Assembly (NCBI RefSeq): GCF_001750165.1
Contig: NZ_CP015411.1
Coordinates: 4,838,888-4,902,887 of the forward strand
DNA: 64,000 nucleotides
Reading direction: 5' to 3'
Source of the DNA: Pseudoalteromonas luteoviolacea
GTDB lineage: Bacteria; Pseudomonadota; Gammaproteobacteria; Enterobacterales; Alteromonadaceae
Shown here: in pieces, positions 53,694 through 63,307 of the stretch
How the letters are laid out: every line of letters starts with the position of its first letter
Numbering within the stretch: the first letter of the stretch is position 1
Translations under genes and position numbers: made by a program
Notes under the pieces: generated by a model
Seen by the model: only the letters and a program-made list of their open reading frames with translations
The model's database searches: none
What the model was told of the DNA's origin: nothing

Positions 53694-54575
53694 TTGTGCT
53701 CGTTACCTAACGTTATATGCGAGTCATATTAATCTGGATTGAGCAGAAGTAAAGTGTTACTTAATCCTTGGGATAAAATTAATTAGCTTCTTTTTCAACC
53801 TTCTGTGAATTAACTTTGTAAGTTATTGTTTTTAATGTTAGTAATAAAATATTCCCAGATGGTATGCTCTATACTAATTGTGGATAAGCAGGGGGGAAAT
53901 ATGCATCAAGATGGGTTTATGATCGAACGGTGTTCGGGTTTTTGTGCTTATATTCAGAGTTTTTGCTTTATGTGGATAATTACTCTTTGGATAAAGATCC
54001 TTTGATGAAATGTGATCAGTGGTTTTTAGATCTATAAAGTAAGATCTATATAAAAAAATATTCTAAAAAAACTTGTTTTGATCGCTTCAAGTGCGGGTTT
54101 TCGAGGGGGGCCATCATGTTAAATGAATATATTGGCTGCTTTATCATCCAGGTGGATCGGTGTTGAGTTTATGATTATCTTCATTATGTCCGATACTTAA
54201 ATGTTTGATTAAGCGTGTTAGAGGTCGTGTTGACTAATCATATGCTGAAAAATAGCTCACATTAGACATTTTAATGCAGTTTAAACACACAAGTTTAGCC
54301 CGATAAAAGTGTGAGTCGGGTTAACTTGACGTGATGCGGTTGGTGACAATATGGTCGTTGACCATCAGTTATTTCAGCTGCACTGACTGCGTATATTGAA
54401 CGTACTGTGATCATGATGCGATTGAGTGCGTTTATTGTTTAAAGGACATATCATGAGAAATACTGTGTGGCCATCACAGTAAGCAGGTTTTGACATGACT
54501 CGATTCTAATGCGTCCAAGATTGAACATATAAACGGGGATTCTAGCGGGTTGGTATGCGTACTATGTATGCTGAA
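53694..54575. promoter_or_regulatory. mioC upstream region with DnaA boxes
   Basis: About 880 bases without a gene. Two perfect DnaA boxes TGTGGATAA at 53879-53887 and 53971-53979 lie 185-280 bases before mioC, with GATC clusters near 53996-54050. In E. coli the mioC promoter is repressed by DnaA, so a similar control is likely. The remainder to 54575 shows nothing I can name. Confidence 0.6.
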
Positions 54576-54600
54576 AACCCGATGCTTGGCGCATCGGGTT
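54576..54600 (-). terminator. mnmE terminator
   Basis: 10-bp stem AACCCGATGC / GCATCGGGTT right after the mnmE stop; on the minus strand followed by TTTTC. Confidence 0.85.
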
Positions 54601-54606
54601 GTTGAA

Positions 54607-55971
54607 TTACTTACCAATACAAAATGAACTAAATATTTTGCCCAGTAAATCATCGGAAGTAAATTCACCGGTTATTTCATTGAGGTATTGCTGAGTTAAA
54701 CGCAGCTCTTCAGCCAAAATTTCACCGGCGATATGCATTTCAAGTTGTGTCTGACCGATTTCTAAATGTTCAGCTGCACGCTCTAATGCATCTAAATGGC
54801 GGCGGCGAGCCATAAAGCCGCCTTCGTTTGCACCAGTAAATCCGATACACGCTTTTAAATGCTCCCTGAGTATATCAACGCCAGCATTGGCTTGTGCACT
54901 GAGTCTTAAAACAGGGTAGTTGTCTTGCTGGCATAGCCCTTGTTGCTCTCCGCATAGATCTATTTTGTTGCGAATGACGGTGATATCTATGCCTTTTGGC
55001 AGTTTTTCCATAAACTCAGGCCAGATCTTGATCGGATCAGTCTCTAGCGTCTCCGTGCCATCCACCATAAATAAGACATGATCGGCTCCGCTGATCTCTT
55101 CCCATGCGCGCTCAATACCGATTTGCTCGACTTTATCAGGGCTTTCACGCAGGCCGGCTGTATCTATAATATGCAGTGGCATGCCATCGATATGAATATG
55201 TTCTCGCAGAACATCGCGTGTAGTGCCTGCAATATCAGTGACAATCGCGGCTTCTCGACCTGCTAAAGCATTCAGCAGTGAGGATTTACCTGCGTTTGGA
55301 CGACCGGCTATAACGACACGCATACCTTCGCGCATAATGCTGCCTTGCTTGGCTTGTTGCCTGACTTCTGCAAGCTGATCTATGATCGCTTGTAAGTCAC
55401 CTGAAACTTTGCCATCAGATAGAAAGTCAATTTCTTCGTCTGGGAAATCAATGGCAGCTTCAACATACATACGTAAATGGATCACTTGTTCCACCAGCAC
55501 ATTGATGTGTTTAGAGAAATCACCTTGTAAAGAGTGCAGGGCGCTTTTCGCTGCTTGCTCACTGGTTGCATTGATGAGATCTGCAATGGCTTCGGCTTGG
55601 GTGAGATCGAGCTTATCATTCATAAATGCACGCTCTGAAAACTCGCCTGGTTTGGCCAATCTTACTCCGTCAATTTGGCTGATCTCTTTAAGCAGCATGT
55701 CAATGACAACTGGCCCGCCATGGCCTTGTAGTTCTAACACATCTTCGCCGGTAAAAGAGTTTGGGCCTTGGAAAAATAGCGCAATACCTTGATCGAGTTG
55801 CTCACCAGCTAAGGTATTAAATGGCAAGTACTCGGCATATCGCGTTTTTGGACATTTTCCTAATATTTTCTCAGCAACCTGTTTGGCACCTGTGCCTGAA
55901 ATTCGGATGATGCCGACACCACCACGACCTGGGGCGGTTGCCTGAGCTGCTATTGTATCTTGTGCAATCAT
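54607..55971 (-). CDS. mnmE: tRNA modification GTPase MnmE (TrmE)
   Basis: The start at 55971 (MIAQDTIAAQATAPGRGGVG) gives 454 residues, the family length; an upstream ATG would add 18 unconserved residues. G domain with GRPNAGKSSLLNAL, DIAGTTRD and DTAGLRES; the C-terminal FCIGK carries the conserved Cys. It works with MnmG on U34 of tRNAs. Confidence 0.97.
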   Translation of the reverse strand: MIAQDTIAAQATAPGRGGVGIIRISGTGAKQVAEKILGKCPKTRYAEYLPFNTLAGEQLDQGIALFFQGPNSFTGEDVLELQGHGGPVVIDMLLKEISQIDGVRLAKPGEFSERAFMNDKLDLTQAEAIADLINATSEQAAKSALHSLQGDFSKHINVLVEQVIHLRMYVEAAIDFPDEEIDFLSDGKVSGDLQAIIDQLAEVRQQAKQGSIMREGMRVVIAGRPNAGKSSLLNALAGREAAIVTDIAGTTRDVLREHIHIDGMPLHIIDTAGLRESPDKVEQIGIERAWEEISGADHVLFMVDGTETLETDPIKIWPEFMEKLPKGIDITVIRNKIDLCGEQQGLCQQDNYPVLRLSAQANAGVDILREHLKACIGFTGANEGGFMARRRHLDALERAAEHLEIGQTQLEMHIAGEILAEELRLTQQYLNEITGEFTSDDLLGKIFSSFCIGK

Positions 55972-56096
55972 GATGGCTCTTGCTAAATGAGTGTATTCTG
56001 AGCTTAATTGTACAGCAAATGGCATTTCTCAGGTATAGTGGAAGTTAATCAATAGAGTCAATTACGCAAGATGTAGAGATAAGGAAACTCTAACCC

Positions 56097-58268
56097 GTGT
56101 TGTTATTTGGTCCATTTCGTTTTGATGCTGAGCGCTTGGTTTTATACACTGGGCAATCGCAGCAGCTTCTTCGTCCTAAAGTCTTACAGTTACTGGCTTA
56201 CTTTCTAGCGCATCCCAACCAAGTTATTAAGCGTGAAACATTATTGAGCGCACTGTGGCAGCACGGTGAATATCGAGAAGCCGCACTGACACAAAGTATC
56301 AATGAATTACGCCAAGCATTGGGCGATAATGCGCAAAGTCCTATCTATATTCGAACGCTACCACAACAAGGTTACCAGTGGATCTGTGAGGTGCACGCCG
56401 CAAAATGTGCAAAAAAACGTGCCAACCAAATAGGCGTGGCACTGAGCCTGGTTGCTGTCTTGTTATTTGCGGTGGACAAAATGCACGCTATCTGGCCACT
56501 ACCCTCCAATGAGCAATTTCAGCAAAAACCAACCTTATTGATTTTACCTTTGCAAAATGACACGGGAGTCGAGGCCAACACGTGGTGGGGCTACGCCATC
56601 GAAAGCGAATTAAAAGCGAAGCTGCAAAACCACTATCAATTAAAACCGAAAAACCAAGCCCCTGAGCTGCTGAAGCTACCAACAGAGAAACAGCCACATA
56701 CACTAGCGCTCACTCTGAAACCAAGACAGCAGCGCTTTATCCTACAAGCCAGCCTAGATGGGCGAACAACAGATATCATTGTTGAGCAGTTAGGGCATAA
56801 CTTCAGTGAAATTGCCACAAATGTGCTAATGGCTTTAGAAGTGACGTCCGATCATGAAAATAAAACAGCTGCGCCTGTAAAGGACCTCAGTGATTACTAT
56901 CGTGGTTTGCAAGCGTTGAATGAGTATGGTCCCGAGCTTGCGAGGTCGTATTTTGAGGCGGCTTTAGTACGTGTACCTGAGCATTTACCTTCACAATTGG
57001 AGTTGGCGCAGGTAGCTTGGCAGCAAGGGGATGTGACGCAGGCGAAAGCACGCTTTGATAAGATCACATTGGGTGACGCACCTGATGGGTTACAAGCTCG
57101 TTATCATCTGTATAAAGGGACATTTGAAAAGGCACAGGGGGAGTTTGAAGCGGCGCTCAATAGTGCAGAGTTTGGACTGCGAGCGGCACAAAAAAGCCAA
57201 CAAATAGAACTGATCGCCAGAGCGTATCAACTGCAAGCTGATATTTACTGGCATACATTGCAATGGCAAGATTACACCTTGGCGATGAATGCTGCTTATG
57301 CACTCATAGGTAGTCGCTCTTTTGCTTACAGTGAAGCACAGCGCTCATTTTATCTTGCAAACCCACCAGCTGCCGGTCCACAGGAAAAAAATCACCTTAA
57401 CCTAGTACAAAGTAAAAAAGTACTGAGTCAGGCCATAGATTACTATCGACAGATCTCTGCAAACTTAGAATTGGCAACCAGCTTATTTGCGTATGGGCAA
57501 AATTATTTAGTGCCCGTGAATGAAGGGGAACAGAGTTTATTGGAGGCGCTGGATATTGTTGCTGACAGTGGCAATGAATATTTTAAAGTGCAAGTACTCA
57601 CTTACTTGGGGTTTTATTATATTCAGCTCCATCAGGGGGAAAAAGCCTTATCTTATCTGGATCAAGTGCAAATACATGAGTCTTTTTTACCTGCCACTGA
57701 GCAACTTCAGTTACTCAAGGCGATGGCGTGGATGGATATCGGCTTGGTGAAAAACGATCAAAACGCATTAGATAATGCAAAGCGGCAATATCACCAATTA
57801 CTTGAGACTGACTATATCTCACCACTGACACGAGCAAATACGCAACTTATGCTGGCTTGGATTGGGTTAAAGTTGGGGGAGTTAGAAACAGCTCAAACGT
57901 TGACTGAACAGGCTTTAATGGCATATCAACGCTTTGAATTGGCTGATGTTGCGATTTATGCTGAGTATACAAAGATGTATATACATCTTAAACAAGGTCA
58001 ACCAGAGCAGGCGTTAGCGCTCGCAAATAGCGATAATACCGATGCGCATCTCATGTTGTTTTATACCTCAGCGGCAGCTCAGATGATAAATAACGATGCC
58101 CTTGCTGCACACTCTAAAGCGAAGTTGAGTGCACTCAGAAACAGCGATGGTTTATTGCAGCAATTGGATGAGTTTACACGTTTAGTAGGGCACACAGATA
58201 AAAATATTTTGGACTTGTTGGATGCGCCCTACAGTGTTTATTGTCAAAGTAAATGGATTTTAGAGTAA
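56097..58268 (+). CDS. CadC-like membrane regulator with TPR sensor domain
   Basis: 723 residues starting with GTG at 56097 (AAGGA about 11 bases upstream). OmpR-type winged helix (about 1-95; LLRPKVLQLLAYFLAHPNQV, TQSINELRQALGDNAQSPIY, TLPQQGYQW), one membrane helix (about 111-128), a periplasmic domain (about 140-260), then TPR-like helical repeats (about 270-700). Unlike the two regulators at 32-41 kb it has helices, not beta units, in its sensor part. It is convergent with the redox cluster on its right. The target is unknown. Confidence 0.85.
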   Translation: MLLFGPFRFDAERLVLYTGQSQQLLRPKVLQLLAYFLAHPNQVIKRETLLSALWQHGEYREAALTQSINELRQALGDNAQSPIYIRTLPQQGYQWICEVHAAKCAKKRANQIGVALSLVAVLLFAVDKMHAIWPLPSNEQFQQKPTLLILPLQNDTGVEANTWWGYAIESELKAKLQNHYQLKPKNQAPELLKLPTEKQPHTLALTLKPRQQRFILQASLDGRTTDIIVEQLGHNFSEIATNVLMALEVTSDHENKTAAPVKDLSDYYRGLQALNEYGPELARSYFEAALVRVPEHLPSQLELAQVAWQQGDVTQAKARFDKITLGDAPDGLQARYHLYKGTFEKAQGEFEAALNSAEFGLRAAQKSQQIELIARAYQLQADIYWHTLQWQDYTLAMNAAYALIGSRSFAYSEAQRSFYLANPPAAGPQEKNHLNLVQSKKVLSQAIDYYRQISANLELATSLFAYGQNYLVPVNEGEQSLLEALDIVADSGNEYFKVQVLTYLGFYYIQLHQGEKALSYLDQVQIHESFLPATEQLQLLKAMAWMDIGLVKNDQNALDNAKRQYHQLLETDYISPLTRANTQLMLAWIGLKLGELETAQTLTEQALMAYQRFELADVAIYAEYTKMYIHLKQGQPEQALALANSDNTDAHLMLFYTSAAAQMINNDALAAHSKAKLSALRNSDGLLQQLDEFTRLVGHTDKNILDLLDAPYSVYCQSKWILE

Positions 58269-58277
58269 TTAGATGAC

Positions 58278-59009
58278 TTATCGCGGCACGTTTGTGCCTC
58301 GATAAAGGGTTTTCCCCTTATTGTCTAATAAAACCCAATAGGGGAGCTCATTGATTTGATACTGTTCAAATAACTGATTATGAGTATCAAAGACAATATC
58401 ATGCTTTACCCCAAAGCGCTGTTGGTAATTGAGTGCACTTTGCTTGTCTACATAAAAGGGCTTTATTACCGTAAGTACATTCTTATTATGTTGAGCGAGC
58501 TGGTTATTTTGCTCAATGCGTTTTTCACAATCGGGAATATGCTGAAATGGACAGAGGCTGTCACTGAAAAATAGCACCTGATACTGTTGATATATCAAAG
58601 GTTTGGAAAGAGGCGTGCCTGATAATGTCTGTAACGGCACTTTGGTATCTGAAGTGGCTTCTGGTGGTTCACTGCGGATAAGTGCTTCTTTTAAGATCAC
58701 ACGCCCCTCATTCACAACAACCCTTGTGGGAGTAGCTCGGACTTGAAATTTATACATGAGCTGATTGTTGTGATCAATGCGGATCCCCTTAAATATAGGG
58801 TTGGCTGTGACAAACTGCGTTAAGCTGGGTTTATCAATATTAATATCCGGTTGGACAAAAATGCGTTCTCCCATTGGTTGTGGCAATTCGGTGGATTGAT
58901 AATATTCATCCCAGATATTGATAAATATATATTCGGTGGCTGTTGCATGTGTTTTGCAAGTTACCATAAGTAAGGCCAATACCAGACCAAGTTTTACTTG
59001 TATATACAT
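58278..59009 (-). CDS. periplasmic thioredoxin-fold-like protein of a redox cluster
   Basis: 243 residues with a signal peptide (about 1-22). The N-terminal half has strands like an altered thioredoxin fold (ATPTRVVVNEGR). The C-terminal half looks like a second thioredoxin/peroxiredoxin unit (YQVLFFSDSLCPFQHIPDCE, then INELPYWVLLDNKGKTLYRG). The two cysteines are separated by seven residues, not in a CxxC. The start overlaps the previous stop by one base (TAATG). It probably receives or hands on electrons with the two genes upstream. Confidence 0.65.
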   Translation of the reverse strand: MYIQVKLGLVLALLMVTCKTHATATEYIFINIWDEYYQSTELPQPMGERIFVQPDINIDKPSLTQFVTANPIFKGIRIDHNNQLMYKFQVRATPTRVVVNEGRVILKEALIRSEPPEATSDTKVPLQTLSGTPLSKPLIYQQYQVLFFSDSLCPFQHIPDCEKRIEQNNQLAQHNKNVLTVIKPFYVDKQSALNYQQRFGVKHDIVFDTHNQLFEQYQINELPYWVLLDNKGKTLYRGTNVPR

Positions 59010-59467
59010 TATTTTATTCCTTGTAATTCAGTCAGTTTACTTGCTAATTCATCAGTAAATAGGGCACTGCGATAAAGCTCATTGCCTGAGCCATCTAATA
59101 AAATATGTTGCGGCGTGCCCAATACCGCATATTGGCGTGTGATATTACCGTCGCTGTCAAAGACGGTAGGAAAGCGGTAGCCATTTTTTTTCAGGTAATT
59201 CGTGATACTGCGTTTGTTTTGATTAAATCCAATATTGACGGAAATAACTTGATACCCCGTATTAGCTTGTTGATAGCTCTGATCGAGTAATGGCATTTCT
59301 TCAATACAGTAGGCGCACCAAGTGGCCCAAAACTTCAAATAAGTCACCTGACCTTGGCTTGAAATCGCTTGTCCATCTAGCGTATTAGCTAACAAAGGCG
59401 GGTAGGTGTTGGCGTAAATGTTGGTATGTACACCGAGTAAGATGAATAGAGGTGCTAAAGACTTCAT
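59009..59467 (-). CDS. TlpA/ResA-like periplasmic thioredoxin
   Basis: 152 residues with a signal peptide (about 1-20) and redox motif WCAYC (Cys51, Cys54) in FWATWCAYCIEEMPLLDQ, then GTPQHILLDGSGN with the cis-Pro type loop. It is a thiol-disulfide reductase of the envelope. Middle gene of three, 19 bases after the DsbD-like membrane protein. Confidence 0.88.
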   Translation of the reverse strand: MKSLAPLFILLGVHTNIYANTYPPLLANTLDGQAISSQGQVTYLKFWATWCAYCIEEMPLLDQSYQQANTGYQVISVNIGFNQNKRSITNYLKKNGYRFPTVFDSDGNITRQYAVLGTPQHILLDGSGNELYRSALFTDELASKLTELQGIK

Positions 59468-59486
59468 AATGGGTTCCTTGTGGTTA

Positions 59487-60155
59487 CTATAGCCAGCTTT
59501 TACCAGCCTGAATAAGAAAATATTGCGCCATGATTAAGAGCATGAGTGCGGTGAGGTTATTAGTGTGGGCTAGCCACTTCCCTGATTTAGGGAGGGTAGC
59601 CAGTAGTCTTGCACTGGTGCCAGCAAGTAGCAGCAATGTACTCATGCCCAGCGCAAAGCTAAATAACAGACTGGCACCGAGTAGAGGTTGCTGTGCGGAA
59701 GCAACAAATATCAATAATGCGCCTAGGATAGGTGAGGTACATGGCGCGGCAACTAACGCGCTGATCATACCCATGATCAAGGGTACGGCACTGGTACTTT
59801 TTAGCGCAAAGTACTGAGTCGGTAATGTGACTAAGCCTTTATTAATGGCAGCAAAAAGCAGTAAAACATTGGCAAATCCTAATAGGACGAGTGGATCACT
59901 TGCTACTTGACCAAATAGGCTGCCGGTTGTGGCTGCAATAAAGCCCAGTCCAGCATAAATGAATGCAAAACCAATACAGTACAGCAGGGGGGCAATGCGA
60001 GGGTGCTTTTGCTGTGCAAAGGTGGCAACGGTAATTGGTAAAATAGGGTATACACAGGGGGTTAAACTGGTTAGTAGGCCGATCAAAAATACGGCGGGAA
60101 TTTGCCAGCCATTGATATCTGACGTGGTCAATGCCCCTAAAATTGTGTGCTCCAT
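59487..60155 (-). CDS. CcdA/DsbD-type membrane electron carrier
   Basis: 222 residues with about six membrane helices. The two redox cysteines are in TPCVYP (Cys34) and AAPCTSP (Cys139), as in the DsbD membrane domain. No periplasmic alpha or gamma domain is present; the two downstream thioredoxin-fold proteins probably fill that role. It moves electrons from cytoplasmic thioredoxin to the periplasm. Confidence 0.88.
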   Translation of the reverse strand: MEHTILGALTTSDINGWQIPAVFLIGLLTSLTPCVYPILPITVATFAQQKHPRIAPLLYCIGFAFIYAGLGFIAATTGSLFGQVASDPLVLLGFANVLLLFAAINKGLVTLPTQYFALKSTSAVPLIMGMISALVAAPCTSPILGALLIFVASAQQPLLGASLLFSFALGMSTLLLLAGTSARLLATLPKSGKWLAHTNNLTALMLLIMAQYFLIQAGKSWL

Positions 60156-60655
60156 ATGCTTGCTCTTATGATGTCGTGAATGAGCAGTTACAGTGCATGA
60201 GCGCGCTTTTAAGACCTATCAAAGGGGCATAAAATCGATATCAAAATTTATCAAGTCTATGTTTTATTTGTTTTTAAAAAGTTATTTAAGCCCCCTTTAA
60301 TACAACGAGTATATGCTTGGTTTCCTGAACTTAATCCTGTGGCATGCCATACTGCTGCGCAGCCGCGAACTTATCTGACCAAGCTTAAAGTTGCTCAATG
60401 GCTACATTGAAGACTTACCTCTCTCTTTCCTTCTTTAAGGAGCAGCTGTGTATGCTTAATATCAAAGTGTATGTGTGCAGCTTCATGGGGAAGGTCTTTT
60501 GATAAGCTTTGTTGAGATAGGGGCCATATCGTTTTGAAACTTGCCCAAGGCGTTTAGCGATGATTTTGTTTGTTATAAATAACAGTAAGTTAATGCTCAG
60601 TAGTATTATTTTGGCGCAGAATTCTGAGAGATAAATTAGTTGTATGTACAAGATC
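60156..60655. other. intergenic region between the redox cluster and yidC
   Basis: About 500 bases. A plus-strand stretch at about 60306-60407 (RVYAWFPELNPVACHTAAQP then RTYLTKLKVAQWLH) reads like a protein remnant but has no start or known family. The redox-cluster promoter must lie near 60160-60240 on the minus strand. Confidence 0.45.
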
Positions 60656-60684
60656 AAAAACGCCCGCAAAAGCGGGCGTTTTAT
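60656..60684 (-). terminator. yidC operon terminator
   Basis: Stem AAACGCCCGC / GCGGGCGTTT with a short loop, 15-20 bases after the yidC stop; on the minus strand followed by TTTTT. Confidence 0.92.
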
Positions 60685-60699
60685 CAAGGTGTTTCGACG

Positions 60700-62331
60700 T
60701 TAGTCGCGTACTTTAATACCTTTTTTCTCCATACCTCGGTAGATGATAAGCATCTGTGCAATAGAGATAATATTTGATACTAACCAGTAAAGTACTAGAC
60801 CTGATGGGAACCAGATGAAGAAAATAGAAAATGCGACTGGCATATATGTCATCATTTTCTGTTGCATCGGATCTGTGATAGTCATTGGCTGTAGTTTTTG
60901 CGTTAGGAACATACTCGCACCAAATAGAATCGGTAGCACGTAGTATGGGTCCATCGCGGATAAGTCAGTAAGCCACAAACCAAACTCCGCGTGGCGTAGC
61001 TCTGTCGACTCTAAGAATACATAGAACAACGCTAGGAAAATTGGCATTTGCAGTAACAGTGGGAAACAGCCACCCATAGGGTTCACTTTTTCTTTGCGGT
61101 ACATTTCCATCATGGCTTGACCAAACTTCTGACGGTCATCACCATAGCGTTCTTTTAATTGCTGCATTTTCGGCTGTAGTGCACGCATTTTTGCCATAGA
61201 CGTGTACTGTGCTTTTGTCAGTGGGTAAAGGATAGTTTTCACGATCACGGTAATACCGATGATGGCTAGACCCCAGTTGCCTAAAATACCGTATAAGAAC
61301 TTCAGTAATACAAGTAGAGGCTGAGAAATAAAGAATAACCAACCATAATCCACCGTCAGATCCAAGTCTTCGTGGATAGCTTCTAGTGCATCGGTATCTT
61401 TAGGACCCATATAATAAATGGCCGATAACTTTGCTTCAGAGTTAGCCTGAATATTAACTGGCTCGCCTTTAGTACCAATGATGCCTTGATTGTTTCTCAG
61501 TGAGCTGTAAATCGTATTGTTGACGTCTTGTTGTGGGACCCAAGCACTCACGAAGTAATGCTGGATAAATGACACATAGCCACCCAATGTATTTTCGTTT
61601 AGATTCGCTTTGGCCATATCGTCAAATGCGTACTTTTCATATGGCTCATCTTGTGTACCATAAGCCGCACCTAAATACGTTTGTGTCATGATGCTGTCTT
61701 TGTCTTGTGCTGTACGCTTAATTTGCGTGTACAGTTGAACTTGGACAGGGTTTTCTGTTGCGTTGACTACATCATATTCTAGCGCAACGTCATATTGACC
61801 TGCTTTGAATACAAATGTTTTTGTAAATTGAACGCCTTTTTTGTCAACAAACGTCAGCGGTACACGCAGTTCATCACCTGATAGGGTATATGACTTTTGT
61901 TCGCTTGAATAAACAGGGCGACCTTCACTTGATGCATCTGGACCATTTAGGCCGATCAGTCCACTTTGTGAAATATATTGCTTCCCTTCAAATTCACCAA
62001 GTAGTAAGTAAGGTATATCGCTACCATGCGTTTCAGCATGTTGAAGTAGTTTGGCTTCAACAATATCACCACCTTTTGTATCGATTTTAACATCAAGTAC
62101 ATCCGTTGTTACTGTAATAACAGAACGGATTGCTTGAGTGTGCGCAACCGGTACGTCCGCTTCGTTAGAAGTCGGAATATCCGCTTGGTCGTTATTTGAA
62201 GGTGAAGTGGCCACTTGTGTGACAGCACTGGTCTCGGCTTTGCTTTGAGCTTGCTCTTCTTGCCATTCACTGAATAGCAAAAAAGAGACTAAAAGCAATC
62301 CGATCAATAAAAACGTGCGTTGCGATTCCAT
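60700..62331 (-). CDS. yidC: membrane protein insertase YidC
   Basis: 543 residues. N-terminal signal-anchor (FLLIGLLLVSFLLFSEW), a periplasmic beta domain (about 70-330) and the conserved five-helix insertase core (about 345-530; GCFPLLLQMPIFLALFYVF, FPSGLVLYWLVSN). It inserts inner membrane proteins such as the F0 c subunit encoded nearby. The normal order after yidD. Confidence 0.97.
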   Translation of the reverse strand: MESQRTFLLIGLLLVSFLLFSEWQEEQAQSKAETSAVTQVATSPSNNDQADIPTSNEADVPVAHTQAIRSVITVTTDVLDVKIDTKGGDIVEAKLLQHAETHGSDIPYLLLGEFEGKQYISQSGLIGLNGPDASSEGRPVYSSEQKSYTLSGDELRVPLTFVDKKGVQFTKTFVFKAGQYDVALEYDVVNATENPVQVQLYTQIKRTAQDKDSIMTQTYLGAAYGTQDEPYEKYAFDDMAKANLNENTLGGYVSFIQHYFVSAWVPQQDVNNTIYSSLRNNQGIIGTKGEPVNIQANSEAKLSAIYYMGPKDTDALEAIHEDLDLTVDYGWLFFISQPLLVLLKFLYGILGNWGLAIIGITVIVKTILYPLTKAQYTSMAKMRALQPKMQQLKERYGDDRQKFGQAMMEMYRKEKVNPMGGCFPLLLQMPIFLALFYVFLESTELRHAEFGLWLTDLSAMDPYYVLPILFGASMFLTQKLQPMTITDPMQQKMMTYMPVAFSIFFIWFPSGLVLYWLVSNIISIAQMLIIYRGMEKKGIKVRD

Positions 62332-62339
62332 AACAGCTC

Positions 62340-62645
62340 TTATTTCTCGTGTTGTTTATCTTGATTCGATTTTTCAGGGACGGGGTCATCCCCACCTGCG
62401 CTTAAAGGGTGACATTTTAATATGCGTTTAACCGCTAACCAACTCCCTTTTGCAATTCCATGTAAATTAATTGCCTGAATTGCATAACTTGAGCATGTTG
62501 GATTAAATCGGCAATGTGGTCCAAGCATTGGACTGATAAATTTTTGATAGGCTTTAATAAGCGTAATCAAAAATAAACGTATTACCGAAAGCGGATAATC
62601 CACCAATCGTTTACTCTCGCTTTTGGTCTTTGAGGCGTGTTTCAT
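62340..62645 (-). CDS. yidD: membrane protein insertion efficiency factor YidD
   Basis: 101 residues with the signature YQKFISPMLGPHCRFNPTCS and the three cysteines of the family. The first roughly 15 residues (Lys/Ser-rich) are longer than usual. Eight bases before yidC; 107 bases after rnpA, a larger gap than in many relatives. Confidence 0.93.
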   Translation of the reverse strand: MKHASKTKSESKRLVDYPLSVIRLFLITLIKAYQKFISPMLGPHCRFNPTCSSYAIQAINLHGIAKGSWLAVKRILKCHPLSAGGDDPVPEKSNQDKQHEK

Positions 62646-62752
62646 AGTCGCGAGGTAGACTCGATAAATCAGTGATTAAAAGGTGAGCTAACCTTACCCT
62701 AATTCGCTAAAAATTGCCATGTTAGGACAGGTATTGAAGTATAAAAGCGCTG

Positions 62753-63166
62753 TTATTTTTTAGGCTTTTTATTGGTTGGGCGTTTTTTATGATGTTTTGG
62801 TTTAGGAGCACCAGGCTTGCAACGTTCATTGATTTTGCGCCAAAGCTTGTTGAGTTGCTTTGTGAGCTCTTCATTACTTTGCTCGTCTACACCTGTTTTG
62901 ACCATCAAAACGATATCGATGTTGTCTAATTTATGACGGTTGAGACGAAAGCTTTCTCTGGCAAGACGTTTAATACGATTGCGTTGGCAGGCTTTTTTAC
63001 AGCGTTTTTTAGCGACAGTAAGCCCGAGACGTGGATGACCTACATCATTAGGTTTAGCTAAAAGTGTAAAAACAGGGGTTGCTGCACGAGCAGGCTCTTG
63101 AAATATGCGGGAGTAATGCGAGGGAGTTAACAGACGTAACTCCCTGCTGAAGCCTAAACCTTCCAC
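62753..63166 (-). CDS. rnpA: ribonuclease P protein component
   Basis: 137 residues, basic, with the conserved RNRIKRLARESFRL motif and central LGLTVAKKRCKKA. It supports RNase P RNA in tRNA 5' processing. A Lys/Pro-rich C-terminal tail (about 115-137) extends beyond the E. coli protein. Six bases after rpmH. Confidence 0.96.
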   Translation of the reverse strand: MEGLGFSRELRLLTPSHYSRIFQEPARAATPVFTLLAKPNDVGHPRLGLTVAKKRCKKACQRNRIKRLARESFRLNRHKLDNIDIVLMVKTGVDEQSNEELTKQLNKLWRKINERCKPGAPKPKHHKKRPTNKKPKK

Positions 63167-63172
63167 TTAATA

Positions 63173-63307
63173 TTAAGCAGAAAGCTCTTTACGGCCTTTA
63201 GCACGACGACGTGCTAATACTTTACGGCCATTTTTAGTAGCCATGCGAGCACGGAAACCGTGTGTACGCTTGCGTTTAAGTACGCTTGGTTGAAAAGTTC
63301 TTTTCAT
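63173..63307 (-). CDS. rpmH: 50S ribosomal protein L34
   Basis: 44 residues: MKRTFQPSVLKRKRTHGFRA, then MATKNGRKVLARRRAKGRK and ELSA. Exact family length. Its gene precedes rnpA in nearly all bacteria. Confidence 0.98.
   Translation of the reverse strand: MKRTFQPSVLKRKRTHGFRARMATKNGRKVLARRRAKGRKELSA

Noticed and set aside
60415..60687. 90-residue minus-strand frame downstream of yidC
   Set aside because: It starts inside the yidC terminator stem and has no family resemblance.
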